This document shows, piece by piece, positions 15,013-25,527 of a DNA stretch of 64,000 nt. Position 1 is the stretch's first letter; every line of letters starts with the position of its first letter. This stretch comes from Sediminibacterium sp. (GTDB lineage: Bacteria; Bacteroidota; Bacteroidia; Chitinophagales; Chitinophagaceae), in the NCBI RefSeq assembly GCF_019264485.1, contig NZ_JAHVAA010000011.1:682001-746000 (forward strand). The letters are read 5' to 3'. A model generated the notes under the pieces. That model had not been told where the DNA came from. It did no database searches and saw nothing but the letters and a program-made list of their open reading frames with translations. Position numbers and translations under genes: made by a program.

Positions 15013-17415
15013 TTATTCTGTTCTTAAATTTTTAACAGGGTTGATCGATGCGGCCCTTGCTGCGAGCAGACCGGTGGTAAATAAAACCAATGCCAGACCA
15101 ATCACTGCAGCCAAACCAAACAACCACCAGTTGATATCTATGCGGTAAGCAAATGATTGTAGCCATTTGTTGATGCTCAGGAAGGCAAGCGGGAATGCAA
15201 TTGCCATAGATATCAGCGATAGTTTGATAAAATCGGCCGACATAAGTCGTATGATATCTGTTACACCTGCACCCATTATTTTTCTTATCCCAATCTCTTT
15301 AATGCGTTGTTGGGCAGCATAAGAACAAAGCCCGAGTAAACCAATGCAGGCGAGTAAAATGGAAATGCCGGTGAATATGTTGAACACTTTTCCCAAACGA
15401 ATTTCTGATGTGTACATGCTGTTGAATTCATCATCCAGAAATTTAAATTGAAAGGGGCGGTGAGGGGCCAGTTCTTTCCATTTGTTTTCAAGACCTGCGA
15501 GTATGGTGCTGATGTTTCCTTTGGTTGTTTTTACAAGAAGGATACTACTCCATTGCGTAGGGAAAAGTACCAGTGGACCAATCGGGTTATGTATGGAGGC
15601 AAAATGAAAATCTTTTATTACAGCTTTTACATAACCTGGTCTGGTATCATCCAGAAACATTTTCTGTCCTACTGCTTTTGAGGGCTCCCAGCCAAGCTGC
15701 CTGGCCGCCGTTTCATTGATGATAAAAGGGAAGTTTTTAAGTGCTGGGTCCATATCGAAAGTGTAGTCCTGTACATTAGCGATGTCTTTTTCAGAGAAAT
15801 TAGATCCATACAATACTTCAAGACCTGCAGCCGGAATAAATTCTTCATCAACGGGGTCTGCTTTTACATTGAGTTGCGCATTGGAAGGCATCTGGGCACT
15901 TCGCATGTTATATCCACCAATGATATTATGAGGGGAGTGCTGAGCCCTGCCAACATAAGTAATACCGGGTATTTTCTTGAGTTCGGCTCTGAATACCCCG
16001 ATAGTAGACATTATTTTACTATCAGAAGGCAGTATAATAACCTGCTCCCGATTGAACCCCATTTTTTTATTGCGAATAAAATGTAACTGTTTCTGTATGA
16101 TAAAAGTAGATACCAGCAGAAAGAGAGAAATGCCAAACTGGAATACAGTCAGAGATCGTCTCAGTGTATTTCCTGAACTTGTTCTGGCAAAAGAACCTTT
16201 TAATACTTTGATGGGCTGAAAACGTGAAACTATAAGTGCAGGATAACTTCCGGAAAGTAGTATGATGATCAGTACAGCGCCAAGCAAAGAAAGAATGATT
16301 GTTTTTGAATAAAACAGACTTATCGGAATTTCTTTGTCTGTAAGCTGGTTAAATAATGGAAGGAGTAACCATACTGTAATAACCGTTAATACGGTTGCCA
16401 GTATGGTAAGTACCACCGATTCGCCCATAAACTGAACAAAAATTTGTTTAATAGTGGCACCTGCAGTTTTACGGATGCCCACTTCTTTGGCGCGTTCAAG
16501 AGACCTTGCAGTATTCAGGTTGATATAGGTAAAACAGGCAATTAACAATATCAGTAAAGCCACACCTGTGATAATATAGATATATAGAATATTGTTGTTG
16601 GGCTCAAAACTGTCATAAGGCGATTGAAGATGAATGGAGAAAAAAGGTTCAAGAAAATAAGTGAGATGTACACTGCCCTGGTCTTTCATCTCCTCTTTAA
16701 TGAACCCGGGTATTTTTGCTTCAACGGTTTTAATGTCATCAGGAGAGCGCATCATCAGATAAGTGGTGTAATTAGCGTTCCAGTAAGTTCTTTCCTGATT
16801 GGCTTCCAGTGAAGAGAAAGAAGCAAGCATATCAAACCGCATCTGAGAATTGACAGGGATATCGGCCATAATACCTGTTACTTCAAAAGGAGTACGTGTT
16901 GAACTGATGAACAAGATTTTCCCAACAGGATCTGTGTTGCCAAAATATTTCCTTGCTGTTGATTGTGTAAGAATTATTTTTTTACTGCCTGATAATGCAG
17001 TTTTCGGATTGCCCTGCAGCAGTGGAAAATTGAAAAGATCGAAAACAGTAGAATCAGCAAACATCACTTTTTTCTCTGTAAAGAGTTTGTCTTCATAGGC
17101 GATAACCCTTTCCAACTGGTGCATCCTTACACCTTCTTCAATCTGTGGAAACTGTCTTTTGAAAGCAGGAAGCACTTTGGTACTGGTGAAGTTGCCTGTT
17201 GTTGTACTTCCTCCTCCAAAATTATATTCCATGATTACCCTTGCAATACGGTTACCCTTGGTATGAAAACGATCATAGCTGGTTTCATGCGCGATATACA
17301 ACGTAATCAGAATGCAACAGCTGAGTCCCACCGTTAGACTGAAAATATTGATCACTGCATAAAACCTGTTTTTGAATAGGCTTCGTAATGCGGTTTTCAG
17401 ATAGTTCTTAAACAT
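15013..17415 (-). CDS. MacB/FtsX-type ABC permease, paralog 4
   Basis: The 800-residue inner-membrane protein has two MacB-like periplasmic domains and two FtsX domains. An N-terminal helix at about residues 21-44 is followed by a first periplasmic domain. The FtsX coupling motif KEVGIRKTAGA lies near residue 310, then a second periplasmic domain, and the second motif KEIGIRKIMGA near 708. The C-terminus is NPVKNLRTE. Such proteins couple cytoplasmic ATP hydrolysis to periplasmic conformational change and push substrates to TolC-type exits, or extract lipoproteins or peptides. The substrate is unknown. Spacing to the next permease is 31 bases. Confidence 0.9.
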   Translation of the reverse strand: MFKNYLKTALRSLFKNRFYAVINIFSLTVGLSCCILITLYIAHETSYDRFHTKGNRIARVIMEYNFGGGSTTTGNFTSTKVLPAFKRQFPQIEEGVRMHQLERVIAYEDKLFTEKKVMFADSTVFDLFNFPLLQGNPKTALSGSKKIILTQSTARKYFGNTDPVGKILFISSTRTPFEVTGIMADIPVNSQMRFDMLASFSSLEANQERTYWNANYTTYLMMRSPDDIKTVEAKIPGFIKEEMKDQGSVHLTYFLEPFFSIHLQSPYDSFEPNNNILYIYIITGVALLILLIACFTYINLNTARSLERAKEVGIRKTAGATIKQIFVQFMGESVVLTILATVLTVITVWLLLPLFNQLTDKEIPISLFYSKTIILSLLGAVLIIILLSGSYPALIVSRFQPIKVLKGSFARTSSGNTLRRSLTVFQFGISLFLLVSTFIIQKQLHFIRNKKMGFNREQVIILPSDSKIMSTIGVFRAELKKIPGITYVGRAQHSPHNIIGGYNMRSAQMPSNAQLNVKADPVDEEFIPAAGLEVLYGSNFSEKDIANVQDYTFDMDPALKNFPFIINETAARQLGWEPSKAVGQKMFLDDTRPGYVKAVIKDFHFASIHNPIGPLVLFPTQWSSILLVKTTKGNISTILAGLENKWKELAPHRPFQFKFLDDEFNSMYTSEIRLGKVFNIFTGISILLACIGLLGLCSYAAQQRIKEIGIRKIMGAGVTDIIRLMSADFIKLSLISMAIAFPLAFLSINKWLQSFAYRIDINWWLFGLAAVIGLALVLFTTGLLAARAASINPVKNLRTE

Positions 17416-17446
17416 ATTGTTGATATTATGTTGTGATCAAATCCAT

Positions 17447-19837
17447 TTATTCTGACCGTAAATTCTTTACCGGGTTCTCCATCGCCGCTTTTATTGCCTG
17501 AATACTGATGGTAAATAGGGCAATGGCAGCAGCGGTTAAACCCGCCAGAAGGAATATCCATACCTCGATATTGATTCTGTAAGCATATTCATTCAGCCAT
17601 TTCGACATTACCCACCAGGCAATAGGCGTGGCGATCATGATACCTACGCCCACGAGTACAATAAATTCTTTGGAGATTAACTGAACAATATGACTAACAG
17701 AAGCGCCCAGCACTTTTCTGATACCTATTTCCTTGATTTTTCTTTCAGCTGTAAATGCTGCCAGACCAAACAATCCCAACGCTGCCACCAGGATAGTGAT
17801 GATGGCAAACAGTAACATGAGTGTTGTTATTTTCTGATCGGTTTTGTATAGTTTGTCAAAATCCTGATCTAAGAAACTGTAGTCAAAAGGAAATTTCGGG
17901 AATAATACTTTCCATTTGCTTTCAATAGCCGACAATTGATCTCCGATAGAGCCGGGAGAGAGTTCCATAAAAATAGTATTTAACCAGTTCGACCGCCTGT
18001 GTATCAACAGCGGAATAATCTTTTCGTGCATGCTTCTGAAATGAAAATCTTTTACTACGCCAACAATAGAGCCGGTGTCGCCGTTCCAGTTAAATCTCTG
18101 TCCTATATAAGGTTTACGAATACCCAGTTCTTTAACAGCGGTCTCATTTAGTATACAAGCATGTGCATCGGCTTTGTTCCCGTCCATCAGCCATCGCCCT
18201 TCTTTTATTTCGAGGTTAAACAGTTTGGGGAACATGGCATCGGCCGATAGTACCGCAATGGTGGGATTAAATTCTTTATCCCGTCCATCCCAGTCAAAAG
18301 AACCGGAAGAGGCACTTTGATGATCGATGATGGAACCGCTGGCCTGTGAAATTCTTTTTATGCCCGGTACCTGCATCAATGATTGTTGCATGGTTTGCGT
18401 AAAAGAAGTAATGGCTTCTTTACTCTTTCCTTTCATGGCAAACCAGGGTACTGTTACTTTGAGTATCTGCTCCTTTTGATAGCTGCTATCTGTTTGCTGA
18501 ATATGCTGCATCTGTAAATACGCAATGATGGTACAGGCTATAAGTGTAACGGAAATGGTAAATTGTGTTACCACCAATGCTTTCCTGAACAGGCTGTCTT
18601 TAATGGTGGGTAAACTGCTGCCTCTTAGTACCTGTAAAGGTTTAAAAGAAGTGAGTATTAGTGCAGGGTACACACCATTCAATAAAGTAGCAATAGCAAG
18701 GGTGCCCAGAATAAGTGCCAATACCGGCCAGCTAGACAGAGAGAGGCTGAAGTTGTTTTCTGTAAACTGGTTAAAATAGGGCAGAAATAACTGTACAAGT
18801 AATATGGTGATGCACAGGGCAGCCAGACTTACCAGTGCCGATTCGAGCATGAGTTGAAAGAAAAGCGTTTTATTACTGGCACCATTGATTTTTCGGATGC
18901 TGATTTCTTTGGCCCGCATACTGGCTCTTGCAGTACTGAGGTTTACATAGTTGATGCAGGCAGTTAATAAAATCAGTATGGCAATAACGAGGAACACAGT
19001 TACCATTTGCTTGTTGGTATGCTCAAATGTGTAATTCTGCAAACCGGTCTCAAAATGCATGGCTTTTAAACCAACCAGTGTGCTTTTAATAGTGGAGTCC
19101 TCTTTATTCTTTCTTAAGATGCCGGTAATCTTGTTTTCAACCTGTTTAATGTTGGAGTTTTCATTAAGGCGGATAAACGATAAGTAATTAAAGTTACCCC
19201 AGCTCTCATCATTTTTTCTGCGTGCTTCATTTTTCATGAGCCCGGCAAGATTACTGAGCAGATCAAACCTGAAACTGGAATTGGATGGATTATCAGCTAC
19301 AACAGCATTCACTGTATAATAGAGGCTATCCATTTTCAATACTTTTCCGATAGGGTCATCATTGCCAAAGTATTTTCTGGCTTTTGAATCTGTTAAAACC
19401 AGTCCGTAAGGGTTTTGTGCGAAATCGGTCAGACTACCTGATTGTAGTTTGTATTGGAACATTGAAAACCAGTTGCTGTCAACATAAGCAATATTGGATT
19501 CTTTTAATAAACTCCCCTTATGTTCAAAAATGAGCGGAAGCCAGGTGCCACTCATCATCTTTGTTACCTGATTGATTTCCGGAACCTGTATGCTCATCAT
19601 ATTGGTATAGAGCAATGGAGAGGATTCCCACACCCAGACTTCACCTGGAGATACCTGTATATGATTGGTAACGCGATAAATCTGGGAGGCCTTATTATGA
19701 TAGTTGTCATAATTCAATTCATTGATAACCCAAATCATGATCAGGATTGAAACTGTCATGCCAATAGAAAGTCCACTGAGATTAATCATCAGTGTTCTTT
19801 TTTGTTTGATCAGATTACGATAAGCATTTTTAAACAT
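17447..19837 (-). CDS. MacB/FtsX-type ABC permease, paralog 3
   Basis: The 796-residue paralog has the same layout: a first helix at about residues 20-42, coupling motifs AKEISIRKINGA near 311 and KEIGIRKVLGA near 704, and C-terminus NPVKNLRSE. The first motif reads ISIRKINGA instead of VGIRK-LGA, so the first half may contact the ATPase differently. It lies between two other permeases with gaps of 22 and 31 bases, clearly in one operon. Confidence 0.9.
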   Translation of the reverse strand: MFKNAYRNLIKQKRTLMINLSGLSIGMTVSILIMIWVINELNYDNYHNKASQIYRVTNHIQVSPGEVWVWESSPLLYTNMMSIQVPEINQVTKMMSGTWLPLIFEHKGSLLKESNIAYVDSNWFSMFQYKLQSGSLTDFAQNPYGLVLTDSKARKYFGNDDPIGKVLKMDSLYYTVNAVVADNPSNSSFRFDLLSNLAGLMKNEARRKNDESWGNFNYLSFIRLNENSNIKQVENKITGILRKNKEDSTIKSTLVGLKAMHFETGLQNYTFEHTNKQMVTVFLVIAILILLTACINYVNLSTARASMRAKEISIRKINGASNKTLFFQLMLESALVSLAALCITILLVQLFLPYFNQFTENNFSLSLSSWPVLALILGTLAIATLLNGVYPALILTSFKPLQVLRGSSLPTIKDSLFRKALVVTQFTISVTLIACTIIAYLQMQHIQQTDSSYQKEQILKVTVPWFAMKGKSKEAITSFTQTMQQSLMQVPGIKRISQASGSIIDHQSASSGSFDWDGRDKEFNPTIAVLSADAMFPKLFNLEIKEGRWLMDGNKADAHACILNETAVKELGIRKPYIGQRFNWNGDTGSIVGVVKDFHFRSMHEKIIPLLIHRRSNWLNTIFMELSPGSIGDQLSAIESKWKVLFPKFPFDYSFLDQDFDKLYKTDQKITTLMLLFAIITILVAALGLFGLAAFTAERKIKEIGIRKVLGASVSHIVQLISKEFIVLVGVGIMIATPIAWWVMSKWLNEYAYRINIEVWIFLLAGLTAAAIALFTISIQAIKAAMENPVKNLRSE

Positions 19838-19859
19838 AGGGTACCGTATGAAAGATGAG

Positions 19860-22217
19860 TTATTCTGTTCTTAAACTTTTTACAGGATTGGCCGTTGCTG
19901 TTTTGAAAGCGTTGAGTCCAACCGTAATCAGGCAAATCAGTAAAGTGATCAAGCCTACTATAAAGAAAATACCTATGCTGATTGTAATCCTGTAACTGAA
20001 ATTCATGAGCCATGACTTCATCAACCACCAGGCAACTGGAATAGCTATGGAAAATGAAATAAGTACCAATAACAAAAATTCCTTCGACATAAGGGTAAGC
20101 AGGCTTTGTATGGATGCCCCTAAAATTTTTCTGATACCAATTTCTTTTGTTCTTCTTTCAATGGAGAAAGAAACAAGACCAAACAGACCCAGGCAACAAA
20201 TGAAAATGGCAAGACTCGCAAAAATAAATGCAAGACTACCAATCAGTTTTTCGTTGGCAAACTTTTCATTGAATGCCTTGTCAGCAAATGTGTATTCAAA
20301 CGGGTATTCTGCGTTATATTTTTTATAGGTGCTTTCAATAAGCTGTAATGCTTTTTGTAATTCAACATCTTTTTTTATCCTGATATTTAAACTGCCTATC
20401 CAGTTGGGATCATAGGCCAGCATGAGTGGGATGGGTAAAGCATAAGGGGATGTCATGATGAGATCATCAATTATACCCGTGATACGTCTTTCCCTGCCTG
20501 CCCATGAAATAGTAGTGCCTACAGGGTTTTTAAGTTTCATAACACGGATGGCTTCTTTATTGAAAATGACACAGTTACTGTCGCCTTGTTTAAAATCGCG
20601 TCCATCCAGTATCCGGGCTTTCATAATATCAGCAAAATTTTCACCGGTACCCAGGAAACCAATGATCAGATTGGGGTCTTCAGGTGCACCTGCCCATCTT
20701 ACACCCGAAGTGAAACCAAAAATATCGCTAACTGGTAAGCTGGTAGTATTAACGGCATCAATCATTCCGCTTTGCAATAATGAATTTCTTATCACTTCAT
20801 AATTCTTACCCATATCATTATTAGCGGTTACCATAATGAGGTTATTGGTATCATAACCCAGGTCGCGGTTTTGTACGTGTTTAATCTGTTGATAGATGAT
20901 AAGGGTTGCTGAAATAAGTATGATCGAAACAGCAAACTGTGCAGTTACTAAAATTCTTCTTGGCAAGAGAGCCTGTTTGCCGGGTAGAAAGATCCCTTTT
21001 AAAACCTTAACAGGTTTTAATGACGAGAGATAAAATGCCGGATAACTGCCAGCAATAATACCCGTGAGTATAATGATACAGATAATGCCTGTCCAGAATA
21101 AAGGCTCCTGGTAAGGAATGGCGATCTGCTGATTTAATATACCATTAAAGAAGGGTAAGCTCGTATAAATGAGACATCCGGCCAGTATGAATGCAAGAAT
21201 GGACATCAGTAATGATTCACATAAGAATTGCAGTAATAATTGTTTTTTTTCCGAACCCAGCGTTTTGCGAATACCTACTTCACGGGCCCTTTTTTCTGAA
21301 CGGGCAGTAGAGAGGTTCATGAAATTTACACAGGCAATAATAAGTATGATAATGGCAATCCAGGTAAACAGATTTACATACTGAATACGGCCACCTGTAT
21401 TTTTACCATTCCTGAATTCTTCATACAGTCTCCATTTACTCATCGGCTGAAGCAGTAGACTGCCTCTTGTAGTTGGATTTTCAGCAGGAGAACTTTTTTT
21501 AATTAACGTTAATAGTTTTTGCTCAAGGGAAGCAATATTGGTTCCCTGCTTAACCTTGTAAAAAGTTCGGTTATTACAGTTCACCCAATCTGTAAGTGAT
21601 TGTTTAACGCCTTCGGATGACATATTAAAGGGAATGATGGCATCAAAGAGCAGGGTAGAAGAAGCCGGCATATCTTTTACTACCGCCCTTACTGTTACGG
21701 TTCTGTAACGATTGAGTTCGATCATTTTTCCAATCACATCTGTATTATTAAAAAGTGCTTTGGCTGTACTTTCTGTTAATACAATACCATTGGATTCTTT
21801 AATGGCAGATGCATCCCCATGTATAAAATCATAAGTAAATACATCAAAAAAATCATTGGTAACCGTAATGGTGGGACGTTTAATTTTTTTATCGCCGGTG
21901 GTAAACAAAGTGTTTTCTCCGTATGACACCAGTGTAGCACCTTCTACTTCCGGGAAATTTTCCTTAGCTGCTTTGGGCAGGGGAAACATCAGATCGGATC
22001 CGGTAGACAATTCGCCATTAAAATTTCTGGTAGAAAATCCCTGGTAAATCTGGTCGTAGTTTTTCTGTGTTTTATTCCAGCTTCTTTCATATTGTACCCA
22101 CAATAAAATCATGATGGTACAGGCCATGCCAATACCCAAACCGGCAATATTGATAAGCGAAAAGAGCTTATTCTTGGATATGTTTCTCCAGGCGATCAGA
22201 AAAAAGGTACGTATCAT
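19860..22217 (-). CDS. MacB/FtsX-type ABC permease, paralog 2
   Basis: The 785-residue paralog has coupling motifs REVGIRKTLGS near residue 312 and KEIGIRKILGA near 692, two periplasmic MacB-like domains and C-terminus NPVKSLRTE. The N-terminus MIRTFFLIAWRNISKNK is the usual amphipathic start before the first helix. It is 30 bases after the first permease gene. Confidence 0.9.
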   Translation of the reverse strand: MIRTFFLIAWRNISKNKLFSLINIAGLGIGMACTIMILLWVQYERSWNKTQKNYDQIYQGFSTRNFNGELSTGSDLMFPLPKAAKENFPEVEGATLVSYGENTLFTTGDKKIKRPTITVTNDFFDVFTYDFIHGDASAIKESNGIVLTESTAKALFNNTDVIGKMIELNRYRTVTVRAVVKDMPASSTLLFDAIIPFNMSSEGVKQSLTDWVNCNNRTFYKVKQGTNIASLEQKLLTLIKKSSPAENPTTRGSLLLQPMSKWRLYEEFRNGKNTGGRIQYVNLFTWIAIIILIIACVNFMNLSTARSEKRAREVGIRKTLGSEKKQLLLQFLCESLLMSILAFILAGCLIYTSLPFFNGILNQQIAIPYQEPLFWTGIICIIILTGIIAGSYPAFYLSSLKPVKVLKGIFLPGKQALLPRRILVTAQFAVSIILISATLIIYQQIKHVQNRDLGYDTNNLIMVTANNDMGKNYEVIRNSLLQSGMIDAVNTTSLPVSDIFGFTSGVRWAGAPEDPNLIIGFLGTGENFADIMKARILDGRDFKQGDSNCVIFNKEAIRVMKLKNPVGTTISWAGRERRITGIIDDLIMTSPYALPIPLMLAYDPNWIGSLNIRIKKDVELQKALQLIESTYKKYNAEYPFEYTFADKAFNEKFANEKLIGSLAFIFASLAIFICCLGLFGLVSFSIERRTKEIGIRKILGASIQSLLTLMSKEFLLLVLISFSIAIPVAWWLMKSWLMNFSYRITISIGIFFIVGLITLLICLITVGLNAFKTATANPVKSLRTE

Positions 22218-22247
22218 TTATATGATTTGAAGTATGATCAAAAACAA

Positions 22248-24680
22248 TTATTCTGTTCTTAAACTTTTTACCGGATTGGTAAGTGAGGCCTTAATGGCTT
22301 GTACACTTACCGTAATCAGTGCAATGGCTATGGCAAGTATACCCGATACTATAAAAACCCACCACTCAATATCGATCCGGTAAGCAAACCCCTGTAACCA
22401 GTTATTCATGGCCCACCACGACAAAGGGAAAGCTATCAGGGTCGCTATTAATATCAGTATCAAAAAGTCTTTCGATAACATGGTAGTGATATTGGTTACG
22501 GTGGCTCCCAACACTTTTCGAATACCTATTTCTTTTATTCTCTGCTCAGCCATATAGGTAGCCAGTCCGAATAAGCCCAGACACGCAATCAGGATAGCCA
22601 GCAGGGAAAATGAAAAAGCGATACTGCCCATTCTTTGTTCACTGCGATACATATTATCGAAACTCTCGTCAAGAAAGCGATAACTGAAAGCAAGAGAAGG
22701 AGCCATTGTTTTCCATTTATGTTCCACTTGTTTTATCAGCCCGGGTATATCCTGTGTATTTACTTTAAAACAACCAATCCATCCGCCGCGCCCAAGTCTC
22801 ATACAAACCGGACCGATTTGTTCGCGCAATGATTCAAAGTGAAAATTTTTGACCACCCCCACAATGGTATAAGCTGTTGGAGTAAGGTCGCCGCTGTTGA
22901 GGTTATTTCTTGTATATATTTTTTTACCTATCGGATCTTTAAAGCCAAGGATGGCTGCAGTAGCTTCATTAATGAGCATTGCAGAAGAGTCTGTTCCGAA
23001 ATCGCGATTGAAATTTCTTCCTTTCGCCATTTGCATGCCCAGGGTGTTGATATAGTCGTAATCTATATCCCAGGTCTGCATATTCAGGCTGTTTTTGGGA
23101 GTCATCACGGCTTCAGTAGAGAATGTATTATCGCTTCTTGAAGAAAAGGATACGGGTAAAAAACTTGTTATTGTAGCACTGGAAACACCCGGAAGTTGTA
23201 GTATTTCATTTTTAAAGGCGCCTGCATTTTCATTTAATCCGCCAATGCCGCTTACCAATAAAACCTGTTCCTTGGTAAAACCCAGTTTTTTGGTTTGAAT
23301 ATAATTGAGCTGCTGGTATATTACCAATGTGCCGATAATGAGTATGATTGAAATGGAGAACTGAAAGACAACAAGGCCATTTCTTAACCAGCTTTTTTTA
23401 AAGCGGCTGTTTTGGTTTCCTTTTAAAACGGCTAATGGCTGAAATCTTGACAGGAAAAATGCAGGATATATACCAGCCAGCACTCCAACAACGATGGGTA
23501 AAGCTAACAGAATGGCTAATACATATCCTTTTCCGATACTCGAGCTGCTTAGTTGTTTTGCTGCAACAGTATTAAAATAAGGGAGGATGAGTACGGTAAG
23601 AATAATGGCAATAACAAGTGATATAATGACCATGATTACTGACTCACTCAAAAACTGTTTGATAAGGCTTGACCTGTTTGAACCTAATACTTTCCGTATA
23701 CCTACTTCTTTTGACCTATTGGCAGACCGTGCCGTACTCAGGTTCATAAAATTGATACAGGCAATAAGCAATATAAAAAGCGCTACCGCCGAGAAGATAT
23801 ATACAAACTGAATGCTCCCATTAGTGCTTAATTCAGGAAAGCGGTCTGATTTTAAATGAATATCTATTAAAGGTATTAATGAATAACTAAGGTTATTGCC
23901 GGCACGTTTGAATTCGTCCATGCTTTTAATATTCATGAACTGTCCGGCCTGAGGAAGGATGTATTTGTCGATAACCTGTACAAAGTTTTTCTCGAATTCA
24001 ACAGGGTCTACTCCTGATTTCAACTGTACGTACGTATGAAAATTGTGACTTAAGAAATTACCCATCTGATAATTCACATTTTTCATGGAGAAAATCATGT
24101 CAAACTGAAAATGGGTATTCAGGGGAATATCTTTCATTACTGCAGTAACCTTGTACGGGGTTTTATCTGCTTCTATATATTTCCCAATGGCATCTGTGGT
24201 GTTGAAATATTTTTTAGCAGTAGATGCCGAAATAACAACTGTATTGGGTTCTGATAAGGATGTAACAGGGTCTCCACTCAGGAGCGGTAAGGAGAAGAGT
24301 TTAAAAAATGTAGAGTCTGCATGGCATACATTGTTCTCTGTAATATAGTCGGTTCCTTTTTTAACCAACTTTGAACCGGAAGACGCATAAATACGTGTGT
24401 ACTCAAGTACCTGGGGATAATCTTTCTTCAAAGTTTCACCCATCGGGTCGGAACAAACAGCAAGCCTGCTTTCATTACCTGAAAACAGAATATCAGAATT
24501 AACTCTATAAATATCGGCTCCATTTTTAAAATGCTTGTCATAGCTCAGTTCATCAGCAACATATAAGGCAATGAGGATAAAACAAGATAGCCCGATAGCA
24601 AGTCCGGTGATATTAATGACTGAAAAAGCTTTGTTTTTCAGCAGGTTTCTCCAGGCAATGGTGATATAATTTTGAATCAT
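22248..24680 (-). CDS. MacB/FtsX-type ABC permease, paralog 1
   Basis: The 810-residue paralog is the first permease after the first ATPase gene. Coupling motifs are KEVGIRKVLGS near residue 327 and KEIGIRKVLGA near 718, with C-terminus NPVKSLRTE. The periplasmic parts carry the family strands seen in DRFPELSTNGS and in FHFESLREQIGP. Both coupling motifs match the consensus, so with the ATPase at 24714 it could form a complete homodimeric transporter on its own. Confidence 0.9.
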   Translation of the reverse strand: MIQNYITIAWRNLLKNKAFSVINITGLAIGLSCFILIALYVADELSYDKHFKNGADIYRVNSDILFSGNESRLAVCSDPMGETLKKDYPQVLEYTRIYASSGSKLVKKGTDYITENNVCHADSTFFKLFSLPLLSGDPVTSLSEPNTVVISASTAKKYFNTTDAIGKYIEADKTPYKVTAVMKDIPLNTHFQFDMIFSMKNVNYQMGNFLSHNFHTYVQLKSGVDPVEFEKNFVQVIDKYILPQAGQFMNIKSMDEFKRAGNNLSYSLIPLIDIHLKSDRFPELSTNGSIQFVYIFSAVALFILLIACINFMNLSTARSANRSKEVGIRKVLGSNRSSLIKQFLSESVIMVIISLVIAIILTVLILPYFNTVAAKQLSSSSIGKGYVLAILLALPIVVGVLAGIYPAFFLSRFQPLAVLKGNQNSRFKKSWLRNGLVVFQFSISIILIIGTLVIYQQLNYIQTKKLGFTKEQVLLVSGIGGLNENAGAFKNEILQLPGVSSATITSFLPVSFSSRSDNTFSTEAVMTPKNSLNMQTWDIDYDYINTLGMQMAKGRNFNRDFGTDSSAMLINEATAAILGFKDPIGKKIYTRNNLNSGDLTPTAYTIVGVVKNFHFESLREQIGPVCMRLGRGGWIGCFKVNTQDIPGLIKQVEHKWKTMAPSLAFSYRFLDESFDNMYRSEQRMGSIAFSFSLLAILIACLGLFGLATYMAEQRIKEIGIRKVLGATVTNITTMLSKDFLILILIATLIAFPLSWWAMNNWLQGFAYRIDIEWWVFIVSGILAIAIALITVSVQAIKASLTNPVKSLRTE

Positions 24681-24713
24681 ACAGAGGAGTATAGGTGTTG
24701 AGGAAATGGGTAT

Positions 24714-25391
24714 TTAAACGAGAATGTTTTCTGTAACTGTTTGTCCATCCAGCATTCTGATGATCCTGTGGCTATACCTTGCATCATGTTCTGAGTGTGT
24801 TACCATAACAATGGTGGTTCCTTGTTCATTCAGGTTGGTGAGCAACTCCATTACTTCATTGCCATTGGAAGAATCAAGATTGCCGGTAGGTTCATCTGCC
24901 AGAATGAGCTTAGGGGTATTCACAACGGCACGGGCTACCGCCACACGCTGTTGCTGACCACCCGATAATTGCTGCGGATAATGATTACGGCGATGCATGA
25001 TCTGTACTTTCTCTAATACTTCTTCTACTTTCTGTTTTCTTTCAGCGGCTTTAACACCTGTATAAATGAGTGGTAGCTCTACATTTTCAAATACAGTTAA
25101 CTCATCAATCAGGTTAAAACTCTGGAATACAAAACCAATATTTCTTTTTCTCAGTTCAGCACGCTGGCGTTCATTGTATCCTGCAATTTCCTGACCGTTG
25201 AAAATAAAACTACCGGCATCGGGGTCATCCAACAAACCCAGAATATTCAGTAATGTAGATTTTCCACAACCCGAAGGGCCCATTACGGCTACGAATTCTC
25301 CTTTCTTAATTTCCATGGAAAGCTTGTTCAATGCAATGGTTTCCACTTCATCGGTTCTGTAAACCTTTTCGAGATTTGTAATTTTTATCAT
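24714..25391 (-). CDS. ABC transporter ATPase, MacB/LolD type (first of operon)
   Basis: The 225-residue ATPase has Walker A GPSGCGKST (Lys44), signature LSGGQQQRVAVARA, Walker B LILADEPTG and H-loop VTHSE, all intact. It is transcribed between the membrane-fusion adaptor and the first permease. The 136-base gap from the adaptor gene contains a heptad-repeat hairpin, which may dampen or pause read-through into the rest of the operon. Confidence 0.94.
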   Translation of the reverse strand: MIKITNLEKVYRTDEVETIALNKLSMEIKKGEFVAVMGPSGCGKSTLLNILGLLDDPDAGSFIFNGQEIAGYNERQRAELRKRNIGFVFQSFNLIDELTVFENVELPLIYTGVKAAERKQKVEEVLEKVQIMHRRNHYPQQLSGGQQQRVAVARAVVNTPKLILADEPTGNLDSSNGNEVMELLTNLNEQGTTIVMVTHSEHDARYSHRIIRMLDGQTVTENILV

Positions 25392-25434
25392 GCTGTTTGT
25401 TTAAGTAAATAATTTTGTCAGTTGTCAGATTGTC

Positions 25435-25519
25435 GTGAATGGTCAATGGTGAATGGTCAATACCAGGAGTTTTTTTGATTCAGATTGACCATTGACCATT
25501 CACTATTCGCTATTCACCA
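25435..25519. repeat. Heptad-repeat hairpin (GTSARTR type) inside the export operon
   Basis: Left arm: four perfect consecutive 7-mers, GTGAATG and GTCAATG alternating, the last ending in A (25435-25462). Right arm: about five 7-mers of ATTGACC / ATTCACC type (25484-25519). The arms pair across a 21-base T-rich loop. It lies between the adaptor and ATPase genes, both on the minus strand. Confidence 0.9.
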
Positions 25520-25527
25520 TCCCCTTC

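Noticed and set aside
25435..25519. Tandem repeats taken for a CRISPR array
   Set aside because: The units are 7 bases with no spacers of fixed length, the arms are complementary, and no cas gene is present.
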